Shown here in pieces: positions 1 through 10,253 of a DNA stretch of 64,000 nucleotides. A model generated the notes under the pieces. The model saw nothing but the letters and a program-made list of their open reading frames with translations, was not told where the DNA came from and searched no databases. Both the position numbers and the translations under genes were made by a program. The first letter of the stretch is position 1, and each line of letters begins with the position of its first letter. The DNA comes from Tetragonia tetragonoides (Eukaryota > Streptophyta > Magnoliopsida > Caryophyllales > Aizoaceae), in contig CM076142.1 of the NCBI GenBank assembly GCA_038025085.1, positions 32,704,001-32,768,000 of the forward strand, read 5' to 3'.

Positions 1-1745
1 GCGGGATACTTACTGGGTTGCTGTTGTTGTTGCATATGACTCGGTTGAGCGGAGTTTTATTGAATATGTTCTACTAGGGATGCACTTTCCTGTGAAGTTT
101 ATGAGATGAATTCTTAAGTGTATTTTCTCAGTTAGCTACTCAATTATGTACAATGGGAGCCCTCTGCCTCCCTTTGCTGCTAAGAGAGGATTGAGACAAG
201 GTGACCCCAATATCACCTTATCTATTTGTCAATGCAATGGACTACTTGTCCAAGTGTTTTAGAGAGTTGAAGAATGTAAGGAACTTCAGGTATCACCCTC
301 GGTGTGGTTCATTGTGTGTTTGTTGATGATTTGGTGTTCTCTCGAGGAGATTCTGACTCAGTAGCTGCTTTGGTTGATAAATTCAATATTTTCTCTGCTT
401 GTTCTGGTTTGAAAGCCAATGAGGGCAAGTTAGAGATCTACTTTGGTGGGGTTGATCATGACATGAAGTTGTCTATTATCTCTACTTTGGGAATGCTGGA
501 AGGTGAGCTACCCTTCAGATATCTTGAAGTCCCAGTGACCTCAAAGAGGCTCCAAGCATGTCATTTTGATCCTCTAATTCAGAGAATGACTGATAGAATA
601 CAATCATGGACTTCTAATATGCTGGAAGACTCCAGCTTATCAAATCAATCTTGTTTTCTTTGCAAAATTTTTGGGCACAATTCTTTCATATTCCCATGAT
701 AGTGATCCACACTATGGAGCAGATATATAGACGTTTCCTCTGGACTGGATCTACTAACCCTAGCTCTCGAGCTCTAGTGGCTTGGGAGGATCTTTGCTTA
801 CCAGCTGCGAAGGGGGGACTAGGCTTGTTCAACTTTAAATTCTGGAACAAAGACTCCCTTAGTAAGTTATTATGGGATATTCAACACCATAACGAGAAGC
901 TATGAGTGCAATGGATTAGTGCATTCTACATTAAAGGCAGGGCCATGGGAAAACCAAGACATGCAGCATGGCTTATCCAGAAAATCTTTGATAACCAAGG
1001 TACAACAGTTTGTCTGCAAAACATCAGTGTATAAAGTGAGCAAAGCATATAATACTTTCCTCCCTGTTGTTCCTAGATTATTTTGGACCTCCTTGGTATG
1101 GAACTCTATGGCACTCTCCACTTGGCTGTCTATCAAAGAGAGACTCCTTATATGGAAGAATTTCTGCAATATTGGGATACTAGCTGTGTCATGTGCAAGC
1201 AGAATGAGGAGAACTTCCAGCACACTTTCTTTGAGTTTGACTTTGTGAAGCAACTTTGGCGGAAACCATTTCAATGGTTGCAGCTCAGCCAGCCAAGTTG
1301 GAGATGGCCTGACGTGTATAAACAAGTTTATGGCTTGTTCAAGGAAAAGAGTGTCCAGAAGAGATCTGTTTGTGCTTGCATTTCTGGGGTCATATATTAC
1401 ACATGGAGGAAACGAAATGTCAGACTATTCCAAGAGCAGAGCTCTACTGCAACACAGGTGATGAAGCATATTATAGCAGAATTACATGCTAGAGCTGCAG
1501 GCTCAAAGAACAAGAAAATTAGAGATTATTTCTTGTGTAATTTGAATTATCATTGTTGTGTGTTTGAGCATTTGAGGTGTAGTGTTCTTGTTGATTTAGT
1601 CTCTGTATGCGCTCCTAATATGATGTAAAGAGGGGTTGTTATAAGACCTCTAGCTAGGCAGCGGTAGTGTATTTGTGTGTTTGAGTAAATTGAGCTGATC
1701 GTACACATCTATTTGGGAAGTAATTAATACAAATCTTTACATTCC
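1..1745 (+). mobile_element. LINE (non-LTR retrotransposon) 3' part, degenerate, cut by window edge
   Basis: A decayed reverse transcriptase runs left to right in broken frames. The motif RQGDP is readable near 195-212. A degenerate catalytic box FVDD (usually FADD) lies near 313-330, followed by the thumb-like region with PFRYLEVPV at about 508-535. The zinc-binding C-terminal domain of plant LINE ORF2 (zf-RVT) follows at about 1080-1620; its cysteines appear in CVMCKQNEEN and its tryptophans in YYTWRKRN. The frame ends at 1626, and an AT-rich 3' UTR ends near 1745 at a short A-run. There are at least three frame changes (near 215, 650 and 1080), so it is not coding-competent. The 5' part (endonuclease, ORF1) lies outside the window or is absent. 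It differs clearly in sequence from the minus-strand LINE that follows. Confidence 0.88.
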
Positions 1746-1857
1746 AAAAAATATGCTCATTCTAAGCATTTTAGTGAAAGAAGCAATAATAGAACCAACT
1801 TATGGCCAATGTGGCAAACTTTATCCTTGAAATTTGAAAGAACTCCTACGCAAAATT

Positions 1858-1873
1858 TATCCCATACAAAATT
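1858..1873. repeat. Target-site duplication of LINE A, left copy (16 bp)
   Basis: The 16-mer TATCCCATACAAAATT is repeated exactly at 8360-8375. The two copies bracket the minus-strand LINE and define its full extent. Confidence 0.9.
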
Positions 1874-1969
1874 TTTGTAGATAAGAGAAAATTTTTATTA
1901 ATCAAATAGTGAAAGAATACAAAATGGAGGATAAGGTATTCTCAAAGAAGAAAAATAAAAATAAAGTAT

Positions 1970-4900
1970 CTACAAATCACGCCAATGGCGTTGAATGACC
2001 GTCATTGGCACCCCCTTGAAGACACCAGCCGCCTTCGCCCAAAGAGATGCCAAATAAACTATATGCTCCCAAACTAAATCGATACTCTTTCCTGCGTCAG
2101 AGAAAATCCTCGAGTTCCTCTCTAACCAAGTGCACCAAAGAATAGCTAAACAGGCACACCGCCACAACATCCTACCCTCCTTCCCCCTCCGCATAGCAGG
2201 AAATCGCATCTGTAGGAATTGCCCCACAGTAGCAGGGCACACAAAAGGCTCCCCACACAATAGCCTATCCCACAAGGCCCTCGCAAAATTACACATCACA
2301 AACAAATGCAAACAACTCTCTCCGTCTTGCCGACACATCACACACATGCTGGGAAGAAGACACATATGTGGCCTCCGCCGTTGCACTATATCACTAGTGT
2401 TCACCTTACCAAGCACCAAAGTCCACACAAAAGCACGAACTTTCAGAGGAACCTTGGACTTCCAAATATAAGAGGAAAGGGGAAAATGTGAAAACTGTGA
2501 CGGAAGGCTAAGATGATGGAGGAAGGACTTGGAAGAGAAAACCCCAGAGGAGTCCCCAATCCAAGTCCGAGAATCGTCCCTAGGGACGAGAAGCCTAGTG
2601 TGGAGGACACCCAGGAGGGAAACGAGTTCCTCCATTTCTATATCGCGGGGTGGTCGTCGAAGGTGTAGAAGAGTGGACAAACCTCTGAGTAAAAATCAGC
2701 CACAGGCGCCCCGTGAAGAGTGGACAAACGAAAAAGCCGCGGATATGTAGAAGAGAAAGGAGTTTCACCATCTTCCCAGAACCGAACCCGTAGACCATTA
2801 CCCACATTATACCTGACCAGGGGAAAGAATAAAGACAATACCTGGGAAACGAACTTCCAAGGGCAAGCATGGGAGACAGTGGAGCTGGCTTGCGCGTCCC
2901 ACCCATTATGTTAAGGTCGTACTTGCTTCTGATAACTCGGTGCCATAGGGAGTAAGATTCTAGGGGAAAACGCCATAACCACTTACCCACTAGCGAAATA
3001 TTTTTGGACACCAACCTACCAAACCCAAGCCCCCCTCAGTTTTCGGCCGGCAAACATGGTCCCAACTAACCAAATGATCTCTCTTACCCTCACCAGCCCC
3101 CGACCAATGAAAGTCCCTCATCATCCTCTCAATCCTATTAGCTACACTAACAGGAATTTTAAAAAGGGAAAGGTAGTAAAGAGGGATGCTAGCTAGGCAG
3201 GAATGTAAAATAGTGATCCTCCCCCCCCCAAAGAGAAATACACCCCTTTCCAACCATCTAGACGCTTAGCCACTCTAGACACCACCGGTTCCCAAAAGGA
3301 AACCGATCTGGGATTACCCCCGAGGGGCACCCCCAAATAAGTAAGCGGCCACTGCTGAACCTGACAACCCACTAGACCAGCCAGGGAGTTCAGAACATCC
3401 TCCCCCACGTTGACCCCCGCCAAACTACACTTAGACAGATTAATTCTCATCCCCGACACAACCTCAAAAACTTGTAAGAGCGTAAGTACCCTCTTAAAAC
3501 CTTCGGCTTCAGCCGAAAGGAAGAGGATCGTATCATCGGCAAACTGCAGGTGGGAAACACAAACCCTCTCCCGACCCACCCGAAATCCCTCAACAAGCCC
3601 CCGCTCCACTCCCCTATCCAACATTCGGCCAAGAACATAAACGACAAGGGTGAATAGAAAAGGGGAAGGGGATCCCCCTGGCGCAAACCACGTGACGAAG
3701 TAAACCAGTCACGCGCCGCCCCATTAACAAGGACAGAAAAACTAGCGTTGGGCAAACAACCCCTTATCCAGGTGCGCCAACGCCCCCCGAAGCCCTTCCT
3801 ATCTAAGACGCGATCCAAAAAACCCCAACTAACTCGATCATAAGCTTTCTCAAAGTCCAAATTAAAAACAATCCCAGAGCGGTTATTCCGGCGAGCACCA
3901 TCAACCACCTTATTAGCAACCAATGCTGCATCAATGATCTGGCGACCCTCCACAAAAGCGCTTTGGGCAGCCGAGATAGTCCCAGACAAAACCGCCCCAA
4001 GTCTAATAGACAGGACCTTAGTTAAAATCTTATAGACGCTGGTGACTAAGCTAATAGGCCTAAAATCCCTCACCTTAATCGACCGATCCTTCTTAGGGGC
4101 GAGGGTGATAAAGTTAGAGTTCATACTCTTCCCAATCACCCCTGTGGCATGAAACTCAGTAAAAACCCCAAGCAGATCCTCCTTGATGACCTCCCAGCAA
4201 TCTTGGTAATAGGCCATAGTGAATCCATCCGGCCCTGGGGCTTTCTCTCGATCCATCCTAAACACTGCTGCCCGTATCTCCTCTAACTCAAAAGGGCGCT
4301 CAAGCCAATCCCGAAGCAATGGCGTAATAGGGGACCACTCAACTCCCTCCAACATCGGTCTATCAATCACTTTTTCCTCAAAAAGACCCTTGTAGAAAGC
4401 TGTAATCTCGTCACTGATCCTACTCACATCAGTCACACGCTCACCATCATCAGTCCCCAACTCTCGCACAAAACTCCTCCTCCGCCTCCCATTAACCACT
4501 TTAAAGAATAACCTAGAACTCACATCCCCCTCCTTCGCCCATCTCCCCTTCATCTTCTGACGCTGACTCTGCCTTTCCTTTAGCAAAACCTCCTCTAGAC
4601 TATTTTTCAAATCAACACTCTTCCTCAACAACCCCTCATCATGGCCCTCCTCGCTCAAAGCCCGATCTGTCACCAAAATCTCCTTAAGGATCTCCCCCTT
4701 TCGCACCCACACATCTCCAAAAGTCTCCTTATTCCAAACTTTCAAACGTTCCTTAACAAACCTCAACCTCCTCATGAAACAGTACCCCCGCCAGCCCTCA
4801 ACCTCACACTCCGCCCACCAATCCCGAATCTTAACCCCAAACTCCGCGTGGGAGCACCACATATTCTCAAAGCGGAAAGGGGTCGGGCCCCACTGAATGG

Positions 4901-5594
4901 GAGCAGAATATAAGACAAGGGAAAAATGATCAGAACACGAACGGGGCAGGATCTCCTGTACCAAAGATGGAAACTCATCCTCAAAATCATTCGTAACAAG
5001 GAACCTATCAATTCGAGAGGCTACATCCCGCCTCCCGCTCACACCCCAAGTAAACTGAGCATTATGTAGAGGCAAATCGCGAAGGGCGGGCTCCCTGATA
5101 AAGGAATCAAACTCAATCATACCCCCAGTCAACCCCCTACCACGCCGTTCCTCCGCATGACGGATCACATTAAAGTCACCCCCAATAACCCATCTAGGGG
5201 AACAGAGACCAGCAAGAGCCGCCAACTCCTCCCAAAATGACTCACGGTCAGCAACCCCACACGGGCCATAAACAGAAGACACCCACCAATCACCCCTCCC
5301 ACGAACACTCAACAGAACCGACACAGTAAAATGCCCAAAATGAGACTCAACTCGAGACGCAAAACGAGTATCCCAAGCAATAAGAATACCCCCGGACGCT
5401 CCTACAGAAGGCAAACAAACCCAATCCTTAGACCCTGCCTCCCAAAGACTTCGAACAAAAAAAGAATCCACTCCCTCAATCTTCGTCTCCTGAAACATCA
5501 CCACATCCGGAGACGCCCGGCTGACAACTTCCTGCACTAGACTACGTTTCTCTACCATCCCCAGACCATTGACATTCCAACTCAAAATCTTCAT
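1970..5594 (-). pseudogene. LINE A ORF2: endonuclease, reverse transcriptase, zf-RVT (frameshifted)
   Basis: ORF2 copies element RNA into nicked target DNA. It starts with MKILSWNVNGLG, the usual start of plant LINE ORF2. Residues 1-225 form an APE-like endonuclease, with N7/N9, E36 in QETK, GDFN near 140 and SDH near 220. The RT begins near residue 445 (KAPGPDGF) and continues through APKKD, QSAFVEGRQI, FEKAYDRV and LRQGDP. The frame breaks near 3664, apparently by one lost base just after RQGDP. It resumes in another frame with the FADD catalytic box near 3532-3543 and YLGVPLGG. Further breaks occur at the C/G run near 3222-3230, near 3000, and near 2640-2680. The last frame (2680-1970) carries zf-RVT with CVMCRQDGES, HLFVMC and TWLERNSRIF. 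All domains are in the normal order, but no single product is possible. Confidence 0.9.
5591..5594 (-). promoter_or_regulatory. ATGA stop-start overlap joining LINE ORF1 and ORF2
   Basis: On the minus strand the ORF2 start ATG is 5594-5592 and the ORF1 stop TGA is 5593-5591, so the two share two bases in ATGA. Such overlaps are known to allow termination-reinitiation in other bicistronic non-LTR elements, such as SART1 with TAATG. That role here is inference. Confidence 0.85.
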
Positions 5595-8176
5595 CTAAAA
5601 CCACCGATACCCCTAGACCTACGACTCCTCCCTTCCCCATAATTAAGGGTCGTCTCAAGACCCCGAAGCTCCCTAATGCCAACCCTGTTTCTCCGAGAGG
5701 GAGGTCCCCTCGAAGACACCTGAACATTAGCTACCTGACCTGAAGTACCAACAACCCGAAAATCAAGATCACGAATAAGAGACTGAGGGTCTCGGTCGTC
5801 CCTCTCACCCGCCAATGGTGGAATGGTCAAAATCGCCCCCCGGCCTCTTAACTCCCCATGGCACAACGGAGCAACAGAAACTTCCGGCGCTATCGACAGA
5901 ACTGGCGTTCCGCCCTGCCCAACAACCCCATCTCCACCGCTTGCACCTGAAAAAACATTAGCAGATAACATTTGGTTAGCAATAGAACAAGCAGGTGCTT
6001 TTTGGGGGGTAGCAACAAAAAGAGAATAAAAGGGTAAAGGGGAAAAGGAAGTAGAAAGGTCCTCTTGGGCACGCGCCCTGGTATCCTCGGCACAAGGCAA
6101 AGGAACACTGTGAATGGGCTCCGAGATCTGCTGCGTCGTCACACCCCGAACCATCTCAGCATTAAACAAATTCACCTCCTCTATCTCCTCCACCTCCTTA
6201 TCCTCAAACTCCCTTAACCTGTTCAACAGTAAATCATCGTCACCATCCAATGACCCAAGAAGATCATCCTCATCATCATCATCAAAAATTGATTCCCAGT
6301 AGGAGGATCCCCCCTGGGTACGGGTAAAATCTAGTACAGGTTCCCCACAAAAATCCCTTTGTAACCTCGCCTGAGACTCAACTACAGGACCTTCACGTTG
6401 ACCTGCGTGCTGAACTCGTGCCCCAACCTCCGCTAGCCAGGTACCAACATGACACAATTCTCTGAGAAAACCCCCTCTCCATAGTGGAGAAGAAGCTACA
6501 GCAGCCCGTGTCAACTGCCCAAGGCCTGCCAAACCACTACTCTTCACCCCCTCTGACCCCCCAAGAACAGCAACACCCTCGCCACCTGATACAGGTGTTT
6601 TAGGGACAACTTTCACCTGCAAATTTCCAGAAGAAAACCCACTTGTACCCTCCCCGCTAGTGGGCCCAGTACTCGCCACTGGCTCGCCGGAATCAGATAT
6701 AACACCCTCCTCACTGACCTGCTCAGGATGCGACAATAGCTCACCGGAAGTTTCCACAGCCTTCCCACTATTCACCGCCAGCCCTAAACCACCTGACGGC
6801 TCCTTACCACCTGGATTCGTGCCGCCCAGACCACCCTGCTGTCTCCGCCTGGGCCAGGAAGGCTGCCCACAACGACCGCCGGAATTTTCCGCCACCGCCG
6901 GAACATGGCGGTGCCCAGAACCCCCTGGTGGCCGTCGACTCCGGTTGCCGGAGCTCTGCTGCCGACCAGGCAGGCCCTCTTGCTGAAGAGTCGCTTGCTG
7001 TCCTCGGGACGTCTGCTGTCCCAATCTGAGAAAGGTGGGCCCTCTACGGGCTTCGCCGGTCTTTTCCGCCGCCGTGGTCGCCTGCCGTGACCCTGAAATC
7101 TCCGGTCGTGGTGGACTCCGACCACCGGAGCTCTGTCCGTCAGAGACAGTAGCAAAAGGAACTTCGCGATTATTCCCTGTAACATTACCTCCTCCCTTAG
7201 ATCTGGGCCCCCCTCCTAAAAGATGGAACACTGAATCCCTTGGCTGTCTAGATGGCCCAACACCCTTCTCTAAATTTTGGATGGGCTGAAAATAATTAGT
7301 TTGTTGACCACCCCTTTGACCTCTACTCCCGACCTGGGCAAAACCGCTGGGCCTTAAATTTAAGTGAAAGCTGCCCCTTCGACCTTGGGTCTGTTGTCTC
7401 TCAAGTTGTGACCCTGGCCCAAATCTTGAAAAAACAGACCTTTTTCCCAATTTTGAAATCCCACGTGCTGGCAAACCCTTCCCATTAACTCGGTCATGAC
7501 CCAAATCACCCCAGCGAGAATCACGTGCATAAATCTCGCGCCTGCCAAAGCTATCCCTTCCGTTACCAATCTCCCTCACCGGCAATTTCTCCCCCCTCCG
7601 ATCTGAATGTAACCCAAGACCACGGCTATCATGCAAAAACTCCGGAAACTTCGCTGCTACCTCAGGTTGTCCCCGCCTTGGAGCACCCATCACTCCGACA
7701 TCCCTAGGTCTCTCCCTTTCCCTCCCCTGCCAACAAATTTCCGTCGACTCGCACTTCAAACAACAAGGAATCCGTGGTGAAGCATGAATAGAATTGCGAA
7801 CCTGACTACGGGTCCCCGGAGCACTTTGAATTGCATCCATCATAGCTGACCAACCCATCCCCTGTTTGCCTTCTGGGACTCTAATTGCCACTGGTCGACG
7901 ATCATAGGGAACTTTCTCAAATAGGAAAAAACGACCTCCATAATTCTCAGCAATCCGGAGAACCAAAATATACCCATTCCCCACACGCTTCCGAAGCCAT
8001 TGATCAGGAGCATCACCACGCCATAAGGAGAGTGCTGATTGCACCCACCAATGAAACTCCTCCCTCAACATACCAATCTCAAACTTCTTAGCCCTGGTGA
8101 CCTCTGTAAAACGAAAATAGTGACCATCAAACTGTAAAGTGAAGATTTTCCTATCGGCTGCAAATCGAATAACCAT
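5591..8176 (-). CDS. LINE A ORF1 protein (861 aa, intact)
   Basis: This is an intact 861-residue ORF immediately upstream of ORF2, so by position it is the ORF1 nucleic-acid-binding protein that packages LINE RNA. The start MVIRFAADRK was chosen because a globular, Trp/Phe-rich N-terminal domain of about 120 residues begins there (FDGHYFRFTE, EEFHWWVQSA, GRFFLFEKVPYDRR). I do not recognise that domain by name. Residues 145-155 hold CCLKCE..EIC, too short for a complete CCHC knuckle. Residues 170-600 are low-complexity, rich in Gly, Arg, Gln and Ser, and basic. Around 625-670 there is a strongly acidic tract (FDDDDEDDLL, DGDDDLLLN). It is far longer than typical LINE ORF1 proteins that carry one RNA-binding domain. 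The frame is intact while ORF2 is broken. Confidence 0.75.
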   Translation of the reverse strand: MVIRFAADRKIFTLQFDGHYFRFTEVTRAKKFEIGMLREEFHWWVQSALSLWRGDAPDQWLRKRVGNGYILVLRIAENYGGRFFLFEKVPYDRRPVAIRVPEGKQGMGWSAMMDAIQSAPGTRSQVRNSIHASPRIPCCLKCESTEICWQGRERERPRDVGVMGAPRRGQPEVAAKFPEFLHDSRGLGLHSDRRGEKLPVREIGNGRDSFGRREIYARDSRWGDLGHDRVNGKGLPARGISKLGKRSVFSRFGPGSQLERQQTQGRRGSFHLNLRPSGFAQVGSRGQRGGQQTNYFQPIQNLEKGVGPSRQPRDSVFHLLGGGPRSKGGGNVTGNNREVPFATVSDGQSSGGRSPPRPEISGSRQATTAAEKTGEARRGPTFLRLGQQTSRGQQATLQQEGLPGRQQSSGNRSRRPPGGSGHRHVPAVAENSGGRCGQPSWPRRRQQGGLGGTNPGGKEPSGGLGLAVNSGKAVETSGELLSHPEQVSEEGVISDSGEPVASTGPTSGEGTSGFSSGNLQVKVVPKTPVSGGEGVAVLGGSEGVKSSGLAGLGQLTRAAVASSPLWRGGFLRELCHVGTWLAEVGARVQHAGQREGPVVESQARLQRDFCGEPVLDFTRTQGGSSYWESIFDDDDEDDLLGSLDGDDDLLLNRLREFEDKEVEEIEEVNLFNAEMVRGVTTQQISEPIHSVPLPCAEDTRARAQEDLSTSFSPLPFYSLFVATPQKAPACSIANQMLSANVFSGASGGDGVVGQGGTPVLSIAPEVSVAPLCHGELRGRGAILTIPPLAGERDDRDPQSLIRDLDFRVVGTSGQVANVQVSSRGPPSRRNRVGIRELRGLETTLNYGEGRSRRSRGIGGFR

Positions 8177-8218
8177 AATTGTAGAATAACACCAAATGAA
8201 AGAGAAAATAAAATCACT

Positions 8219-8329
8219 TTAGAGGTGCCGAGAAGGCTCCCAGAGCCCCCCCATCGCAGGTGGGAAGGTAGCTCTCCGGTGACCTACCAAGCGCTTAACA
8301 TTCTCTCTCTCTCTAGACTTTTCATCCAT
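8219..8329 (-). other. Small upstream ORF (36 codons) in LINE A 5' UTR
   Basis: On the minus strand an ATG at 8329-8327 opens a 36-codon frame (MDEKSREREN...) that stops at 8221-8219, 43 bp before the ORF1 ATG and in a different frame. It is the first ATG of the element. It could reduce translation of ORF1, or it may be chance; no homologue is recognised. Confidence 0.4.
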
Positions 8330-8359
8330 GTTATCTCCTCAAAATTAATGTCTTATTAG

Positions 8360-8375
8360 TATCCCATACAAAATT
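8360..8375. repeat. Target-site duplication of LINE A, right copy (16 bp)
   Basis: This is an exact second copy of the 16-mer at 1858-1873, next to the 5' end of the minus-strand LINE. Confidence 0.9.
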
Positions 8376-10240
8376 AAGCTTAAAACCCAACAAATAATAA
8401 TTTATTGTACCAATATGCTTAACCTTCCATAAAATTCTTCAGCAAGCTCAACAGCAAATGAAAGTCGTGATATATCAGTTTTACGGACCTAAAACAAGGC
8501 ATACAATCACTCAACAGAGCCAGATCATCCCAAATGACTCTAGGTGCCACAAAGAAATTGCTATTTATAAAATTTAAAGACATGAGAAGGTTATTTAATT
8601 GATTCTTTTCAGAAAATTAGATAATCTTGCTGAACAGGCCTTTTAATTGACAGCAGTTAACATCAACGAAGCTACTGCGAAAGCTATTAATTTAGAAATG
8701 GAGAGCAAATTTAAGATTTGACCTTAAATTTTTGTGCATTAATATCACCTGATCAGATTGTTTCAAATCAAAGGAGTACCAAACAAGAAGGCAAAGAGAT
8801 GAGATTGTTAATTTGTTACAGGCAGAGAAACAAACTGTCTCAGGCAAGTTATATATAAGTACAGAGCTCATCACAGTTGCCAACGCGAAAATCCTGAAAA
8901 ACACAGATCACATCGGCGTTATACATCAAATGTTCTTCGCCTGAAAAGGGCAAACTAAGGTTAGTCAATGACTAAGGATTACCGGTCATCATAGACATTT
9001 GACTTGTCAATAATTTCAAATCCTTCAGTTTCAAGATAGAGCACAAATATCTTAACACCATCAACTGTCACTTCTATAGGTGTTCCCCAAACCCATATCC
9101 CTGTGAATTAAAGTTCAATGTGGGAAACAAAAAATATTTAGTAAAATTCATTTTGATAACAAAAATCCTATCAGAGTAAACAAGTAATCAACTATATAAA
9201 GGCCAAAGATACCTTTAGTCTTAGTGTCTCTCATGCAACACCAGTACCTGTTCAAAATGTGCCTTTGTAGTTTTTTTGATTATATGCAGAGCATGCATAA
9301 AGCAGTGAGAATATAACTTATAGGTTTTAATATAAATTAGAAACAATAGTTAATCACCTTCATTACAAGAAAGGGAAAGGAGCTGATTAAGTAGAAAAGA
9401 TTTGCCAGATCGATAAGGCCCAATAACCTGAGATTATAAACACAATAAAGAAAAGATCAACATGCACATCCAGTTAACAAGGAGTAATTCATTTCCACAT
9501 CAGAAGCAACCTTGCAAAAGGTGGATAATGTAGTCTACCGTCACTATCTCGTCAAAAATGAATGAACCAAAACATGGCAAAAGAAAAGGAAGCTACTTAT
9601 ACTAAACAGTATCAAGATACAGATCGCGGTAAATTTAATCTCAACTTACAGCTACACCTGCAATTGGGGATGTTATTCTCTCAATGGCCTCTAAACCCTC
9701 CCTAGAAATACGTAATTTAGTATGACCAGGATCTGGTTCAACAATGGGAACCTGTAAGAAAGAAGCAAAGGTCAGCATGATTTTGATCATGTCATCTATC
9801 AATCACAAGGATGGCTTCTAACCATATACAATTAGATAAGCCATCAAACACGCCCATGGTGGAAGTGTCATAGATTGGTCTCTAGGTTACAATGGGTGGT
9901 TTAAGGTGCACAATCTACACAAGCTCGGAATTGTCAATCAAGTAGTACCATCTCAGTTAGGATACAAAAGACAACTCCACGAGCAAGAGACTCCGTTAAA
10001 CAAATACCTAACTTCCAGTTGATATGTATTACCCGCTTTTGCAATGGTTGGAGGGCTCTTTTGGGCTCTAGGACCAAGGTGAGTAGATTTTTAACAACAA
10101 GTTTCCTCATACTTTTTTCTTTTTAATGACCAGGGCTTCTCATCATCATACTCTTGGAAAGGAACTATTGGACTGATTACTGATAATGAGACAAGAACAA
10201 CAAACTTCTAAACAGCCAGAGCATATTTTTACATAAGAAA

Positions 10241-10253
10241 AAGTTTTACTAAT
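10241..10253. repeat. Target-site duplication of LINE C, left copy (13 bp)
   Basis: AAGTTTTACTAAT here is repeated exactly at 14100-14112. The pair brackets a 5'-truncated LINE. Confidence 0.85.

Larger units (their letters stand above)
1874..8359 (-). mobile_element. LINE A: full-length two-ORF non-LTR retrotransposon
   Basis: This is a complete 6.5-kb L1-type plant LINE bounded by a perfect 16-bp target-site duplication. From 5' to 3' on the minus strand it has a 183-bp 5' UTR with a small upstream ORF, ORF1 (8176-5591), ORF2 with endonuclease, reverse transcriptase and zf-RVT (5594 to about 1970), and a short AT-rich 3' UTR ending TTATCTACAAA. There is no long poly(A); the tail is a short A-rich string. 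It lies between exon G of the GBP-like gene (8424-8488) and that gene's missing downstream exons, so it is probably an intron insertion. ORF2 carries about four frameshifts, so this copy is dead although structurally full-length. Two 5'-truncated relatives of the same family occur at 33761-34355 and 35790-36300. Confidence 0.92.

Noticed and set aside
6660..6986. Plus-strand Pro-rich ORFs over LINE ORF1
   Set aside because: Shadow frames of the Gly/Arg/Gln-rich middle of ORF1.
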